Below, in pieces: positions 21,129 to 35,249 of a stretch of DNA of 64,000 nt (its first letter is position 1; the number at the start of each line of letters is the position of its first letter). The notes under the pieces were generated by a model that saw nothing but the letters and a program-made list of their open reading frames with translations, did not search any database and was not told the DNA's origin. The stretch is from Auanema rhodensis. Its lineage: Eukaryota > Nematoda > Chromadorea > Rhabditida > Rhabditidae. The translations under genes were made by a program, and so were the position numbers. The stretch covers positions 12,224,131 through 12,288,130 of the forward strand of contig OZ059894.1 in the NCBI GenBank assembly GCA_964057225.1. The letters run 5' to 3'.

Positions 21129-21370
21129 AATGTTATATTCTTCATTATCAGTTATATCACTCTAAATCTTGTTGTTAATAGTTAGGACCACAAAGAAAAC
21201 AACAGGAACAGTAACAAATGAAATGCCCAAACTTTACAGTGTTCGAGTTATTTACAGTATCTAAGACTACCTCTGTCGTGTTATTAGAGCAAACATTCGA
21301 TTAACAACAACTTTTTTTTAGTTATCAAAGCTTTTTTATTTCTTCAAAAAATTTCAAATAAAATATAAAA

Positions 21371-21488
21371 GCTTACGACACCCGGGATTCCCAAGCCGTC
21401 TCCGATCCAAGTACTAACCGGGCCCAACGTTGCTTGACTTGCCAGATCGGACGGGATGGCGTACTTTCAACGTGGTATGGTCGTAAGC
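21371..21488 (-). rRNA. 5S: 5S rRNA, unit 9 right copy
   Basis: No difference seen from 1550..1667. Confidence 0.97.
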
Positions 21489-21631
21489 AATGTCATATTC
21501 TTCATTATCAGTTATATCACTCTAAATCTTGTTGTTAATAGATACGACCACAAAGAAAACAACAGGAACAGTAACAATAACAAAAAAAATTTTTTTTTCA
21601 CCTATGTGTCTAAAGGTTAGCCATGTATCCG

Positions 21632-21632
<1 letters not shown>

Positions 21633-21685
<53 letters not shown>
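21633..21685. repeat. (TA)n microsatellite, unit 9
   Basis: 53 bp; left border is CCGT followed directly by TA. Confidence 0.98.
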
Positions 21686-21687
<2 letters not shown>

Positions 21688-22867
21688 ACAGTAAAAAGTC
21701 CAATCAAGAGAGAAATTTTTTCAACACATAGTTGTTTTTTTTTTAAATATCATTGTTTTTCCTCATAACTCGGTTTAAACTCGTTCTAACCCGTTGAAAT
21801 ACGTCTAGAAAGTCTTTATAACATGCATATGTATGATAGAACTTCATATTTATTGTAATAGAAAATTTTATTTTCAGACGTCTTGGTTAACAATGATATG
21901 TTTTACCCCCTTATAATTTTTATCATAATGTTCCTTATACGGAACGCTCAATGAAACTTGCTTCCAGAAAAATTTCTTTCTATTTTTTCTTCATATGTAC
22001 GTAGATACTATAGAGAACTATGATAGAAAACTTTAACATTCACGAAATCATCATTTCTCATTACGCTACGGAGGTTTAAAAAGCTGTGTTTTACCTTATA
22101 ATAGACCGGAAAACCCTTGTGTTAAAACTGGACCGTTTTTACACATATAAAAATGTCCCGTATTCGGGACCCTAATGTAACTTTTGATTCCCTATATTTT
22201 TTTTCATGAAATTTACAATCTACTGTAGAAAGAAGAATTATTTTTATAAAAACTGTAAATTTTTGAAAAATGAAAACAAAACGAAAACAAAAACAACTTT
22301 TTTTTGAACATTTTCTCACACAAGGGTCCCCCCTTACCTACTTTTTTTCTCATTACTCGTTTCAACCTCATCCGATCACTCTGCAAACATGTTTAATCGT
22401 TCTAACTTGTTGAAATACGTCTTAAAAGTCTAAACAACATGCATATGCATAATAGAAACCACCCGAATAGGCCCCCACGCACTAAACGAGATATATACAT
22501 TACCAGTATAGTAATAGAACACATATTGAAGATTAATTCGATAAGAACAATTTATTGACGTAGAGAATGTTTGTTCCGAAAAACTACAATATTAAACTAT
22601 AAAAGTAACAAAAGCGTAGAGGCAGCAAAGACATGAATAAACATAAATGTAAATACAGAATTACCAGGTAGTACATAAGTATGACAAAAAATTATAAGAA
22701 AGCCATGAAAATAGAAGGTTTGTGAACAAATGAGAGGTACATCTTTGATCGTATAGTCATTTCTAAACCGTTCGTATGCTGCAGCATCGTCATAAGCGTC
22801 ACTCAAGTTGAATTTCCATGTGTACTACACGATTTTCATTCTTATTGTTACATTCTTTCCCTGAGGG

Positions 22868-23053
22868 AATGGGCCGTTCCCGCCAGCAGTGCAAGAGCGG
22901 GTCGACCCGTGAGGTGGAGCTAGCAAGCCAGCATCTACCTCAAGTCTCAAAAATCGGTTAACCTTATTGTGAACCAATGGAACACATATCGAAGGTTAAT
23001 TCGATAAGAACGATTACTACACTTTGATCTTAGCCAAAAGGCCGAGAAGCGAT
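22868..23053 (-). ncRNA. U2: U2 snRNA, unit 10
   Basis: No difference seen from 561..746. Confidence 0.96.
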
Positions 23054-23496
23054 ACAGCATAGCCATGAGTATCAAAGACATCAAGCAAATGTATCGTACT
23101 TGTTACGAGTGCACTCTCTCATTTGAATATAAAAGTGTGGTTTGACAATCTTGACTGTACAGGTCATAAATGGCTCATATAAACTGTGGATTTACTCAAC
23201 TTTTGGACTTATTTTTTTCTTATTCGAAGCGCTGCACTTTTTTCTATTCTTTTTATTCAAATACTTGTATATAGTTTTATATGTACGGTTGCAAAGTTTC
23301 CGAATATTTTATATATTTTTATACAATAATTAGGAGAAGGTTAATACAATGAAATCTCCCAACTTTACAGTGTTTGTATTGCTTACAGTATCTAGAACAA
23401 CCACTCTTGTAATATTAGAGCACATATCAATCAACAACTTTTTCTAGTTATCAAAGCTTTTTTATTTCTTCAAGATATTTCAAATAAAATATAAAA

Positions 23497-23614
23497 GCTT
23501 ACGACACCCGGGATTCCCAAGCCGTCTCCGATCCAAGTACTAACCGGGCCCAACGTTGCTTGACTTGCCAGATCGGACGGGATGGCGTACTTTCAACGTG
23601 GTATGGTCGTAAGC
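23497..23614 (-). rRNA. 5S: 5S rRNA, unit 10 left copy
   Basis: No difference seen from 1190..1307. Confidence 0.97.
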
Positions 23615-23856
23615 AATGTTATATTCTTCATTATCAGTTATATCACTCTAAATCTTGTTGTTAATAGTTAGGACCACAAAGAAAACAACAGGAACAGTAA
23701 CAAATGAAATGCCCAAACTTTACAGTGTTCGAGTTATTTACAGTATCTAAGACTACCTCTGTCGTGTTATTAGAGCAAACATTCGATTAACAACAACTTT
23801 TTTTTAGTTATCAAAGCTTTTTTATTTCTTCAAAAAATTTCAAATAAAATATAAAA

Positions 23857-23974
23857 GCTTACGACACCCGGGATTCCCAAGCCGTCTCCGATCCAAGTAC
23901 TAACCGGGCCCAACGTTGCTTGACTTGCCAGATCGGACGGGATGGCGTACTTTCAACGTGGTATGGTCGTAAGC
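23857..23974 (-). rRNA. 5S: 5S rRNA, unit 10 right copy
   Basis: No difference seen from 1550..1667. Confidence 0.97.
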
Positions 23975-24117
23975 AATGTCATATTCTTCATTATCAGTTA
24001 TATCACTCTAAATCTTGTTGTTAATAGATACGACCACAAAGAAAACAACAGGAACAGTAACAATAACAAAAAAAATTTTTTTTTCACCTATGTGTCTAAA
24101 GGTTAGCCATGTATCCG

Positions 24118-24118
<1 letters not shown>

Positions 24119-24169
<51 letters not shown>
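24119..24169. repeat. (TA)n microsatellite, unit 10
   Basis: 51 bp; left border lacks one T. Confidence 0.98.
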
Positions 24170-24171
<2 letters not shown>

Positions 24172-25351
24172 ACAGTAAAAAGTCCAATCAAGAGAGAAAT
24201 TTTTTCAACACATAGTTGTTTTTTTTTTAAATATCATTGTTTTTCCTCATAACTCGGTTTAAACTCGTTCTAACCCGTTGAAATACGTCTAGAAAGTCTT
24301 TATAACATGCATATGTATGATAGAACTTCATATTTATTGTAATAGAAAATTTTATTTTCAGACGTCTTGGTTAACAATGATATGTTTTACCCCCTTATAA
24401 TTTTTATCATAATGTTCCTTATACGGAACGCTCAATGAAACTTGCTTCCAGAAAAATTTCTTTCTATTTTTTCTTCATATGTACGTAGATACTATAGAGA
24501 ACTATGATAGAAAACTTTAACATTCACGAAATCATCATTTCTCATTACGCTACGGAGGTTTAAAAAGCTGTGTTTTACCTTATAATAGACCGGAAAACCC
24601 TTGTGTTAAAACTGGACCGTTTTTACACATATAAAAATGTCCCGTATTCGGGACCCTAATGTAACTTTTGATTCCCTATATTTTTTTTCATGAAATTTAC
24701 AATCTACTGTAGAAAGAAGAATTATTTTTATAAAAACTGTAAATTTTTGAAAAATGAAAACAAAACGAAAACAAAAACAACTTTTTTTTGAACATTTTCT
24801 CACACAAGGGTCCCCCCTTACCTACTTTTTTTCTCATTACTCGTTTCAACCTCATCCGATCACTCTGCAAACATGTTTAATCGTTCTAACTTGTTGAAAT
24901 ACGTCTTAAAAGTCTAAACAACATGCATATGCATAATAGAAACCACCCGAATAGGCCCCCACGCACTAAACGAGATATATACATTACCAGTATAGTAATA
25001 GAACACATATTGAAGATTAATTCGATAAGAACAATTTATTGACGTAGAGAATGTTTGTTCCGAAAAACTACAATATTAAACTATAAAAGTAACAAAAGCG
25101 TAGAGGCAGCAAAGACATGAATAAACATAAATGTAAATACAGAATTACCAGGTAGTACATAAGTATGACAAAAAATTATAAGAAAGCCATGAAAATAGAA
25201 GGTTTGTGAACAAATGAGAGGTACATCTTTGATCGTATAGTCATTTCTAAACCGTTCGTATGCTGCAGCATCGTCATAAGCGTCACTCAAGTTGAATTTC
25301 CATGTGTACTACACGATTTTCATTCTTATTGTTACATTCTTTCCCTGAGGG

Positions 25352-25537
25352 AATGGGCCGTTCCCGCCAGCAGTGCAAGAGCGGGTCGACCCGTGAGGTG
25401 GAGCTAGCAAGCCAGCATCTACCTCAAGTCTCAAAAATCGGTTAACCTTATTGTGAACCAATGGAACACATATCGAAGGTTAATTCGATAAGAACGATTA
25501 CTACACTTTGATCTTAGCCAAAAGGCCGAGAAGCGAT
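25352..25537 (-). ncRNA. U2: U2 snRNA, unit 11
   Basis: No difference seen from 561..746. Confidence 0.96.
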
Positions 25538-25980
25538 ACAGCATAGCCATGAGTATCAAAGACATCAAGCAAATGTATCGTACTTGTTACGAGTGCACTC
25601 TCTCATTTGAATATAAAAGTGTGGTTTGACAATCTTGACTGTACAGGTCATAAATGGCTCATATAAACTGTGGATTTACTCAACTTTTGGACTTATTTTT
25701 TTCTTATTCGAAGCGCTGCACTTTTTTCTATTCTTTTTATTCAAATACTTGTATATAGTTTTATATGTACGGTTGCAAAGTTTCCGAATATTTTATATAT
25801 TTTTATACAATAATTAGGAGAAGGTTAATACAATGAAATCTCCCAACTTTACAGTGTTTGTATTGCTTACAGTATCTAGAACAACCACTCTTGTAATATT
25901 AGAGCACATATCAATCAACAACTTTTTCTAGTTATCAAAGCTTTTTTATTTCTTCAAGATATTTCAAATAAAATATAAAA

Positions 25981-26098
25981 GCTTACGACACCCGGGATTC
26001 CCAAGCCGTCTCCGATCCAAGTACTAACCGGGCCCAACGTTGCTTGACTTGCCAGATCGGACGGGATGGCGTACTTTCAACGTGGTATGGTCGTAAGC
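25981..26098 (-). rRNA. 5S: 5S rRNA, unit 11 left copy
   Basis: Gene body unchanged; upstream flank has the private G at 26114. Confidence 0.97.
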
Positions 26099-26340
26099 AA
26101 TGTTATATTCTTCGTTATCAGTTATATCACTCTAAATCTTGTTGTTAATAGTTAGGACCACAAAGAAAACAACAGGAACAGTAACAAATGAAATGCCCAA
26201 ACTTTACAGTGTTCGAGTTATTTACAGTATCTAAGACTACCTCTGTCGTGTTATTAGAGCAAACATTCGATTAACAACAACTTTTTTTTAGTTATCAAAG
26301 CTTTTTTATTTCTTCAAAAAATTTCAAATAAAATATAAAA

Positions 26341-26458
26341 GCTTACGACACCCGGGATTCCCAAGCCGTCTCCGATCCAAGTACTAACCGGGCCCAACGT
26401 TGCTTGACTTGCCAGATCGGACGGGATGGCGTACTTTCAACGTGGTATGGTCGTAAGC
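26341..26458 (-). rRNA. 5S: 5S rRNA, unit 11 right copy
   Basis: No difference seen from 1550..1667. Confidence 0.97.
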
Positions 26459-26600
26459 AATGTCATATTCTTCATTATCAGTTATATCACTCTAAATCTT
26501 GTTGTTAATAGATACGACCACAAAGAAAACAACAGGAACAGTAACAATAACAAAAAAAATTTTTTTTTCACCTATGTGTCTAAAGGTTAGCCATGTATCC

Positions 26601-26603
<3 letters not shown>

Positions 26604-26646
<43 letters not shown>
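26604..26646. repeat. (TA)n microsatellite, unit 11
   Basis: 43 bp. Confidence 0.98.
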
Positions 26647-26648
<2 letters not shown>

Positions 26649-27828
26649 ACAGTAAAAAGTCCAATCAAGAGAGAAATTTTTTCAACACATAGTTGTTTTT
26701 TTTTTAAATATCATTGTTTTTCCTCATAACTCGGTTTAAACTCGTTCTAACCCGTTGAAATACGTCTAGAAAGTCTTTATAACATGCATATGTATGATAG
26801 AACTTCATATTTATTGTAATAGAAAATTTTATTTTCAGACGTCTTGGTTAACAATGATATGTTTTACCCCCTTATAATTTTTATCATAATGTTCCTTATA
26901 CGGAACGCTCAATGAAACTTGCTTCCAGAAAAATTTCTTTCTATTTTTTCTTCATATGTACGTAGATACTATAGAGAACTATGATAGAAAACTTTAACAT
27001 TCACGAAATCATCATTTCTCATTACGCTACGGAGGTTTAAAAAGCTGTGTTTTACCTTATAATAGACCGGAAAACCCTTGTGTTAAAACTGGACCGTTTT
27101 TACACATATAAAAATGTCCCGTATTCGGGACCCTAATGTAACTTTTGATTCCCTATATTTTTTTTCATGAAATTTACAATCTACTGTAGAAAGAAGAATT
27201 ATTTTTATAAAAACTGTAAATTTTTGAAAAATGAAAACAAAACGAAAACAAAAACAACTTTTTTTTGAACATTTTCTCACACAAGGGTCCCCCCTTACCT
27301 ACTTTTTTTCTCATTACTCGTTTCAACCTCATCCGATCACTCTGCAAACATGTTTAATCGTTCTAACTTGTTGAAATACGTCTTAAAAGTCTAAACAACA
27401 TGCATATGCATAATAGAAACCACCCGAATAGGCCCCCACGCACTAAACGAGATATATACATTACCAGTATAGTAATAGAACACATATTGAAGATTAATTC
27501 GATAAGAACAATTTATTGACGTAGAGAATGTTTGTTCCGAAAAACTACAATATTAAACTATAAAAGTAACAAAAGCGTAGAGGCAGCAAAGACATGAATA
27601 AACATAAATGTAAATACAGAATTACCAGGTAGTACATAAGTATGACAAAAAATTATAAGAAAGCCATGAAAATAGAAGGTTTGTGAACAAATGAGAGGTA
27701 CATCTTTGATCGTATAGTCATTTCTAAACCGTTCGTATGCTGCAGCATCGTCATAAGCGTCACTCAAGTTGAATTTCCATGTGTACTACACGATTTTCAT
27801 TCTTATTGTTACATTCTTTCCCTGAGGG

Positions 27829-28014
27829 AATGGGCCGTTCCCGCCAGCAGTGCAAGAGCGGGTCGACCCGTGAGGTGGAGCTAGCAAGCCAGCATCTACC
27901 TCAAGTCTCAAAAATCGGTTAACCTTATTGTGAACCAATGGAACACATATCGAAGGTTAATTCGATAAGAACGATTACTACACTTTGATCTTAGCCAAAA
28001 GGCCGAGAAGCGAT
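27829..28014 (-). ncRNA. U2: U2 snRNA, unit 12
   Basis: No difference seen from 561..746. Confidence 0.96.
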
Positions 28015-28457
28015 ACAGCATAGCCATGAGTATCAAAGACATCAAGCAAATGTATCGTACTTGTTACGAGTGCACTCTCTCATTTGAATATAAAAGTGTG
28101 GTTTGACAATCTTGACTGTACAGGTCATAAATGGCTCATATAAACTGTGGATTTACTCAACTTTTGGACTTATTTTTTTCTTATTCGAAGCGCTGCACTT
28201 TTTTCTATTCTTTTTATTCAAATACTTGTATATAGTTTTATATGTACGGTTGCAAAGTTTCCGAATATTTTATATATTTTTATACAATAATTAGGAGAAG
28301 GTTAATACAATGAAATCTCCCAACTTTACAGTGTTTGTATTGCTTACAGTATCTAGAACAACCACTCTTGTAATATTAGAGCACATATCAATCAACAACT
28401 TTTTCTAGTTATCAAAGCTTTTTTATTTCTTCAAGATATTTCAAATAAAATATAAAA

Positions 28458-28575
28458 GCTTACGACACCCGGGATTCCCAAGCCGTCTCCGATCCAAGTA
28501 CTAACCGGGCCCAACGTTGCTTGACTTGCCAGATCGGACGGGATGGCGTACTTTCAACGTGGTATGGTCGTAAGC
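28458..28575 (-). rRNA. 5S: 5S rRNA, unit 12 left copy
   Basis: No difference seen from 1190..1307. Confidence 0.97.
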
Positions 28576-28817
28576 AATGTTATATTCTTCATTATCAGTT
28601 ATATCACTCTAAATCTTGTTGTTAATAGTTAGGACCACAAAGAAAACAACAGGAACAGTAACAAATGAAATGCCCAAACTTTACAGTGTTCGAGTTATTT
28701 ACAGTATCTAAGACTACCTCTGTCGTGTTATTAGAGCAAACATTCGATTAACAACAACTTTTTTTTAGTTATCAAAGCTTTTTTATTTCTTCAAAAAATT
28801 TCAAATAAAATATAAAA

Positions 28818-28935
28818 GCTTACGACACCCGGGATTCCCAAGCCGTCTCCGATCCAAGTACTAACCGGGCCCAACGTTGCTTGACTTGCCAGATCGGACG
28901 GGATGGCGTACTTTCAACGTGGTATGGTCGTAAGC
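28818..28935 (-). rRNA. 5S: 5S rRNA, unit 12 right copy
   Basis: No difference seen from 1550..1667. Confidence 0.97.
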
Positions 28936-29077
28936 AATGTCATATTCTTCATTATCAGTTATATCACTCTAAATCTTGTTGTTAATAGATACGACCACAA
29001 AGAAAACAACAGGAACAGTAACAATAACAAAAAAAATTTTTTTTTCACCTATGTGTCTAAAGGTTAGCCATGTATCC

Positions 29078-29080
<3 letters not shown>

Positions 29081-29111
<31 letters not shown>
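29081..29111. repeat. (TA)n microsatellite, unit 12
   Basis: 31 bp. Confidence 0.98.
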
Positions 29112-29113
<2 letters not shown>

Positions 29114-30293
29114 ACAGTAAAAAGTCCAATCAAGAGAGAAATTTTTTCAACACATAGTTGTTTTTTTTTTAAATATCATTGTTTTTCCTCATAACTCGGT
29201 TTAAACTCGTTCTAACCCGTTGAAATACGTCTAGAAAGTCTTTATAACATGCATATGTATGATAGAACTTCATATTTATTGTAATAGAAAATTTTATTTT
29301 CAGACGTCTTGGTTAACAATGATATGTTTTACCCCCTTATAATTTTTATCATAATGTTCCTTATACGGAACGCTCAATGAAACTTGCTTCCAGAAAAATT
29401 TCTTTCTATTTTTTCTTCATATGTACGTAGATACTATAGAGAACTATGATAGAAAACTTTAACATTCACGAAATCATCATTTCTCATTACGCTACGGAGG
29501 TTTAAAAAGCTGTGTTTTACCTTATAATAGACCGGAAAACCCTTGTGTTAAAACTGGACCGTTTTTACACATATAAAAATGTCCCGTATTCGGGACCCTA
29601 ATGTAACTTTTGATTCCCTATATTTTTTTTCATGAAATTTACAATCTACTGTAGAAAGAAGAATTATTTTTATAAAAACTGTAAATTTTTGAAAAATGAA
29701 AACAAAACGAAAACAAAAACAACTTTTTTTTGAACATTTTCTCACACAAGGGTCCCCCCTTACCTACTTTTTTTCTCATTACTCGTTTCAACCTCATCCG
29801 ATCACTCTGCAAACATGTTTAATCGTTCTAACTTGTTGAAATACGTCTTAAAAGTCTAAACAACATGCATATGCATAATAGAAACCACCCGAATAGGCCC
29901 CCACGCACTAAACGAGATATATACATTACCAGTATAGTAATAGAACACATATTGAAGATTAATTCGATAAGAACAATTTATTGACGTAGAGAATGTTTGT
30001 TCCGAAAAACTACAATATTAAACTATAAAAGTAACAAAAGCGTAGAGGCAGCAAAGACATGAATAAACATAAATGTAAATACAGAATTACCAGGTAGTAC
30101 ATAAGTATGACAAAAAATTATAAGAAAGCCATGAAAATAGAAGGTTTGTGAACAAATGAGAGGTACATCTTTGATCGTATAGTCATTTCTAAACCGTTCG
30201 TATGCTGCAGCATCGTCATAAGCGTCACTCAAGTTGAATTTCCATGTGTACTACACGATTTTCATTCTTATTGTTACATTCTTTCCCTGAGGG

Positions 30294-30479
30294 AATGGGC
30301 CGTTCCCGCCAGCAGTGCAAGAGCGGGTCGACCCGTGAGGTGGAGCTAGCAAGCCAGCATCTACCTCAAGTCTCAAAAATCGGTTAACCTTATTGTGAAC
30401 CAATGGAACACATATCGAAGGTTAATTCGATAAGAACGATTACTACACTTTGATCTTAGCCAAAAGGCCGAGAAGCGAT
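30294..30479 (-). ncRNA. U2: U2 snRNA, unit 13
   Basis: No difference seen from 561..746. Confidence 0.96.
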
Positions 30480-30922
30480 ACAGCATAGCCATGAGTATCA
30501 AAGACATCAAGCAAATGTATCGTACTTGTTACGAGTGCACTCTCTCATTTGAATATAAAAGTGTGGTTTGACAATCTTGACTGTACAGGTCATAAATGGC
30601 TCATATAAACTGTGGATTTACTCAACTTTTGGACTTATTTTTTTCTTATTCGAAGCGCTGCACTTTTTTCTATTCTTTTTATTCAAATACTTGTATATAG
30701 TTTTATATGTACGGTTGCAAAGTTTCCGAATATTTTATATATTTTTATACAATAATTAGGAGAAGGTTAATACAATGAAATCTCCCAACTTTACAGTGTT
30801 TGTATTGCTTACAGTATCTAGAACAACCACTCTTGTAATATTAGAGCACATATCAATCAACAACTTTTTCTAGTTATCAAAGCTTTTTTATTTCTTCAAG
30901 ATATTTCAAATAAAATATAAAA

Positions 30923-31040
30923 GCTTACGACACCCGGGATTCCCAAGCCGTCTCCGATCCAAGTACTAACCGGGCCCAACGTTGCTTGACTTGCCAGATC
31001 GGACGGGATGGCGTACTTTCAACGTGGTATGGTCGTAAGC
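30923..31040 (-). rRNA. 5S: 5S rRNA, unit 13 left copy
   Basis: No difference seen from 1190..1307. Confidence 0.97.
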
Positions 31041-31282
31041 AATGTTATATTCTTCATTATCAGTTATATCACTCTAAATCTTGTTGTTAATAGTTAGGAC
31101 CACAAAGAAAACAACAGGAACAGTAACAAATGAAATGCCCAAACTTTACAGTGTTCGAGTTATTTACAGTATCTAAGACTACCTCTGTCGTGTTATTAGA
31201 GCAAACATTCGATTAACAACAACTTTTTTTTAGTTATCAAAGCTTTTTTATTTCTTCAAAAAATTTCAAATAAAATATAAAA

Positions 31283-31400
31283 GCTTACGACACCCGGGAT
31301 TCCCAAGCCGTCTCCGATCCAAGTACTAACCGGGCCCAACGTTGCTTGACTTGCCAGATCGGACGGGATGGCGTACTTTCAACGTGGTATGGTCGTAAGC
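31283..31400 (-). rRNA. 5S: 5S rRNA, unit 13 right copy
   Basis: No difference seen from 1550..1667. Confidence 0.97.
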
Positions 31401-31542
31401 AATGTCATATTCTTCATTATCAGTTATATCACTCTAAATCTTGTTGTTAATAGATACGACCACAAAGAAAACAACAGGAACAGTAACAATAACAAAAAAA
31501 ATTTTTTTTTCACCTATGTGTCTAAAGGTTAGCCATGTATCC

Positions 31543-31545
<3 letters not shown>

Positions 31546-31586
<41 letters not shown>
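31546..31586. repeat. (TA)n microsatellite, unit 13
   Basis: 41 bp. Confidence 0.98.
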
Positions 31587-31588
<2 letters not shown>

Positions 31589-32768
31589 ACAGTAAAAAGT
31601 CCAATCAAGAGAGAAATTTTTTCAACACATAGTTTTTTTTTTTTTAAATATCATTGTTTTTCCTCATAACTCGGTTTAAACTCGTTCTAACCCGTTGAAA
31701 TACGTCTAGAAAGTCTTTATAACATGCATATGTATGATAGAACTTCATATTTATTGTAATAGAAAATTTTATTTTCAGACGTCTTGGTTAACAATGATAT
31801 GTTTTACCCCCTTATAATTTTTATCATAATGTTCCTTATACGGAACGCTCAATGAAACTTGCTTCCAGAAAAATTTCTTTCTATTTTTTCTTCATATGTA
31901 CGTAGATACTATAGAGAACTATGATAGAAAACTTTAACATTCACGAAATCATCATTTCTCATTACGCTACGGAGGTTTAAAAAGCTGTGTTTTACCTTAT
32001 AATAGACCGGAAAACCCTTGTGTTAAAACTGGACCGTTTTTACACATATAAAAATGTCCCGTATTCGGGACCCTAATGTAACTTTTGATTCCCTATATTT
32101 TTTTTCATGAAATTTACAATCTACTGTAGAAAGAAGAATTATTTTTATAAAAACTGTAAATTTTTGAAAAATGAAAACAAAACGAAAACAAAAACAACTT
32201 TTTTTTGAACATTTTCTCACACAAGGGTCCCCCCTTACCTACTTTTTTTCTCATTACTCGTTTCAACCTCATCCGATCACTCTGCAAACATGTTTAATCG
32301 TTCTAACTTGTTGAAATACGTCTTAAAAGTCTAAACAACATGCATATGCATAATAGAAACCACCCGAATAGGCCCCCACGCACTAAACGAGATATATACA
32401 TTACCAGTATAGTAATAGAACACATATTGAAGATTAATTCGATAAGAACAATTTATTGACGTAGAGAATGTTTGTTCCGAAAAACTACAATATTAAACTA
32501 TAAAAGTAACAAAAGCGTAGAGGCAGCAAAGACATGAATAAACATAAATGTAAATACAGAATTACCAGGTAGTACATAAGTATGACAAAAAATTATAAGA
32601 AAGCCATGAAAATAGAAGGTTTGTGAACAAATGAGAGGTACATCTTTGATCGTATAGTCATTTCTAAACCGTTCGTATGCTGCAGCATCGTCATAAGCGT
32701 CACTCAAGTTGAATTTCCATGTGTACTACACGATTTTCATTCTTATTGTTACATTCTTTCCCTGAGGG

Positions 32769-32954
32769 AATGGGCCGTTCCCGCCAGCAGTGCAAGAGCG
32801 GGTCGACCCGTGAGGTGGAGCTAGCAAGCCAGCATCTACCTCAAGTCTCAAAAATCGGTTAACCTTATTGTGAACCAATGGAACACATATCGAAGGTTAA
32901 TTCGATAAGAACGATTACTACACTTTGATCTTAGCCAAAAGGCCGAGAAGCGAT
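32769..32954 (-). ncRNA. U2: U2 snRNA, unit 14
   Basis: No difference seen from 561..746. Confidence 0.96.
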
Positions 32955-33397
32955 ACAGCATAGCCATGAGTATCAAAGACATCAAGCAAATGTATCGTAC
33001 TTGTTACGAGTGCACTCTCTCATTTGAATATAAAAGTGTGGTTTGACAATCTTGACTGTACAGGTCATAAATGGCTCATATAAACTGTGGATTTACTCAA
33101 CTTTTGGACTTATTTTTTTCTTATTCGAAGCGCTGCACTTTTTTCTATTCTTTTTATTCAAATACTTGTATATAGTTTTATATGTACGGTTGCAAAGTTT
33201 CCGAATATTTTATATATTTTTATACAATAATTAGGAGAAGGTTAATACAATGAAATCTCCCAACTTTACAGTGTTTGTATTGCTTACAGTATCTAGAACA
33301 ACCACTCTTGTAATATTAGAGCACATATCAATCAACAACTTTTTCTAGTTATCAAAGCTTTTTTATTTCTTCAAGATATTTCAAATAAAATATAAAA

Positions 33398-33515
33398 GCT
33401 TACGACACCCGGGATTCCCAAGCCGTCTCCGATCCAAGTACTAACCGGGCCCAACGTTGCTTGACTTGCCAGATCGGACGGGATGGCGTACTTTCAACGT
33501 GGTATGGTCGTAAGC
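33398..33515 (-). rRNA. 5S: 5S rRNA, unit 14 left copy
   Basis: No difference seen from 1190..1307. Confidence 0.97.
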
Positions 33516-33757
33516 AATGTTATATTCTTCATTATCAGTTATATCACTCTAAATCTTGTTGTTAATAGTTAGGACCACAAAGAAAACAACAGGAACAGTA
33601 ACAAATGAAATGCCCAAACTTTACAGTGTTCGAGTTATTTACAGTATCTAAGACTACCTCTGTCGTGTTATTAGAGCAAACATTCGATTAACAACAACTT
33701 TTTTTTAGTTATCAAAGCTTTTTTATTTCTTCAAAAAATTTCAAATAAAATATAAAA

Positions 33758-33875
33758 GCTTACGACACCCGGGATTCCCAAGCCGTCTCCGATCCAAGTA
33801 CTAACCGGGCCCAACGTTGCTTGACTTGCCAGATCGGACGGGATGGCGTACTTTCAACGTGGTATGGTCGTAAGC
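33758..33875 (-). rRNA. 5S: 5S rRNA, unit 14 right copy
   Basis: No difference seen from 1550..1667. Confidence 0.97.
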
Positions 33876-34017
33876 AATGTCATATTCTTCATTATCAGTT
33901 ATATCACTCTAAATCTTGTTGTTAATAGATACGACCACAAAGAAAACAACAGGAACAGTAACAATAACAAAAAAAATTTTTTTTTCACCTATGTGTCTAA
34001 AGGTTAGCCATGTATCC

Positions 34018-34020
<3 letters not shown>

Positions 34021-34067
<47 letters not shown>
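34021..34067. repeat. (TA)n microsatellite, unit 14
   Basis: 47 bp. Confidence 0.98.
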
Positions 34068-34069
<2 letters not shown>

Positions 34070-35249
34070 ACAGTAAAAAGTCCAATCAAGAGAGAAATTT
34101 TTTCAACACATAGTTGTTTTTTTTTTAAATATCATTGTTTTTCCTCATAACTCGGTTTAAACTCGTTCTAACCCGTTGAAATACGTCTAGAAAGTCTTTA
34201 TAACATGCATATGTATGATAGAACTTCATATTTATTGTAATAGAAAATTTTATTTTCAGACGTCTTGGTTAACAATGATATGTTTTACCCCCTTATAATT
34301 TTTATCATAATGTTCCTTATACGGAACGCTCAATGAAACTTGCTTCCAGAAAAATTTCTTTCTATTTTTTCTTCATATGTACGTAGATACTATAGAGAAC
34401 TATGATAGAAAACTTTAACATTCACGAAATCATCATTTCTCATTACGCTACGGAGGTTTAAAAAGCTGTGTTTTACCTTATAATAGACCGGAAAACCCTT
34501 GTGTTAAAACTGGACCGTTTTTACACATATAAAAATGTCCCGTATTCGGGACCCTAATGTAACTTTTGATTCCCTATATTTTTTTTCATGAAATTTACAA
34601 TCTACTGTAGAAAGAAGAATTATTTTTATAAAAACTGTAAATTTTTGAAAAATGAAAACAAAACGAAAACAAAAACAACTTTTTTTTGAACATTTTCTCA
34701 CACAAGGGTCCCCCCTTACCTACTTTTTTTCTCATTACTCGTTTCAACCTCATCCGATCACTCTGCAAACATGTTTAATCGTTCTAACTTGTTGAAATAC
34801 GTCTTAAAAGTCTAAACAACATGCATATGCATAATAGAAACCACCCGAATAGGCCCCCACGCACTAAACGAGATATATACATTACCAGTATAGTAATAGA
34901 ACACATATTGAAGATTAATTCGATAAGAACAATTTATTGACGTAGAGAATGTTTGTTCCGAAAAACTACAATATTAAACTATAAAAGTAACAAAAGCGTA
35001 GAGGCAGCAAAGACATGAATAAACATAAATGTAAATACAGAATTACCAGGTAGTACATAAGTATGACAAAAAATTATAAGAAAGCCATGAAAATAGAAGG
35101 TTTGTGAACAAATGAGAGGTACATCTTTGATCGTATAGTCATTTCTAAACCGTTCGTATGCTGCAGCATCGTCATAAGCGTCACTCAAGTTGAATTTCCA
35201 TGTGTACTACACGATTTTCATTCTTATTGTTACATTCTTTCCCTGAGGG

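Larger units (their letters stand above)
19822..22307. repeat. Repeat unit 9 (2486 bp)
   Basis: Carries T at 20569 (shared with units 8 and 21) and one T fewer before the TA tract (shared with units 10 and 26). Confidence 0.95.
22308..24791. repeat. Repeat unit 10 (2484 bp)
   Basis: One T fewer before the TA tract, as in units 9 and 26. Confidence 0.95.
24792..27268. repeat. Repeat unit 11 (2477 bp)
   Basis: Private A to G at 26114, 16 bases upstream of the left 5S start. Confidence 0.95.
27269..29733. repeat. Repeat unit 12 (2465 bp)
   Basis: No private substitution seen; short TA tract. Confidence 0.95.
29734..32208. repeat. Repeat unit 13 (2475 bp)
   Basis: Private G to T at 31635, which merges the T-runs after the TA tract into 13 T. 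Confidence 0.95.
32209..34689. repeat. Repeat unit 14 (2481 bp)
   Basis: No private substitution seen. Confidence 0.95.
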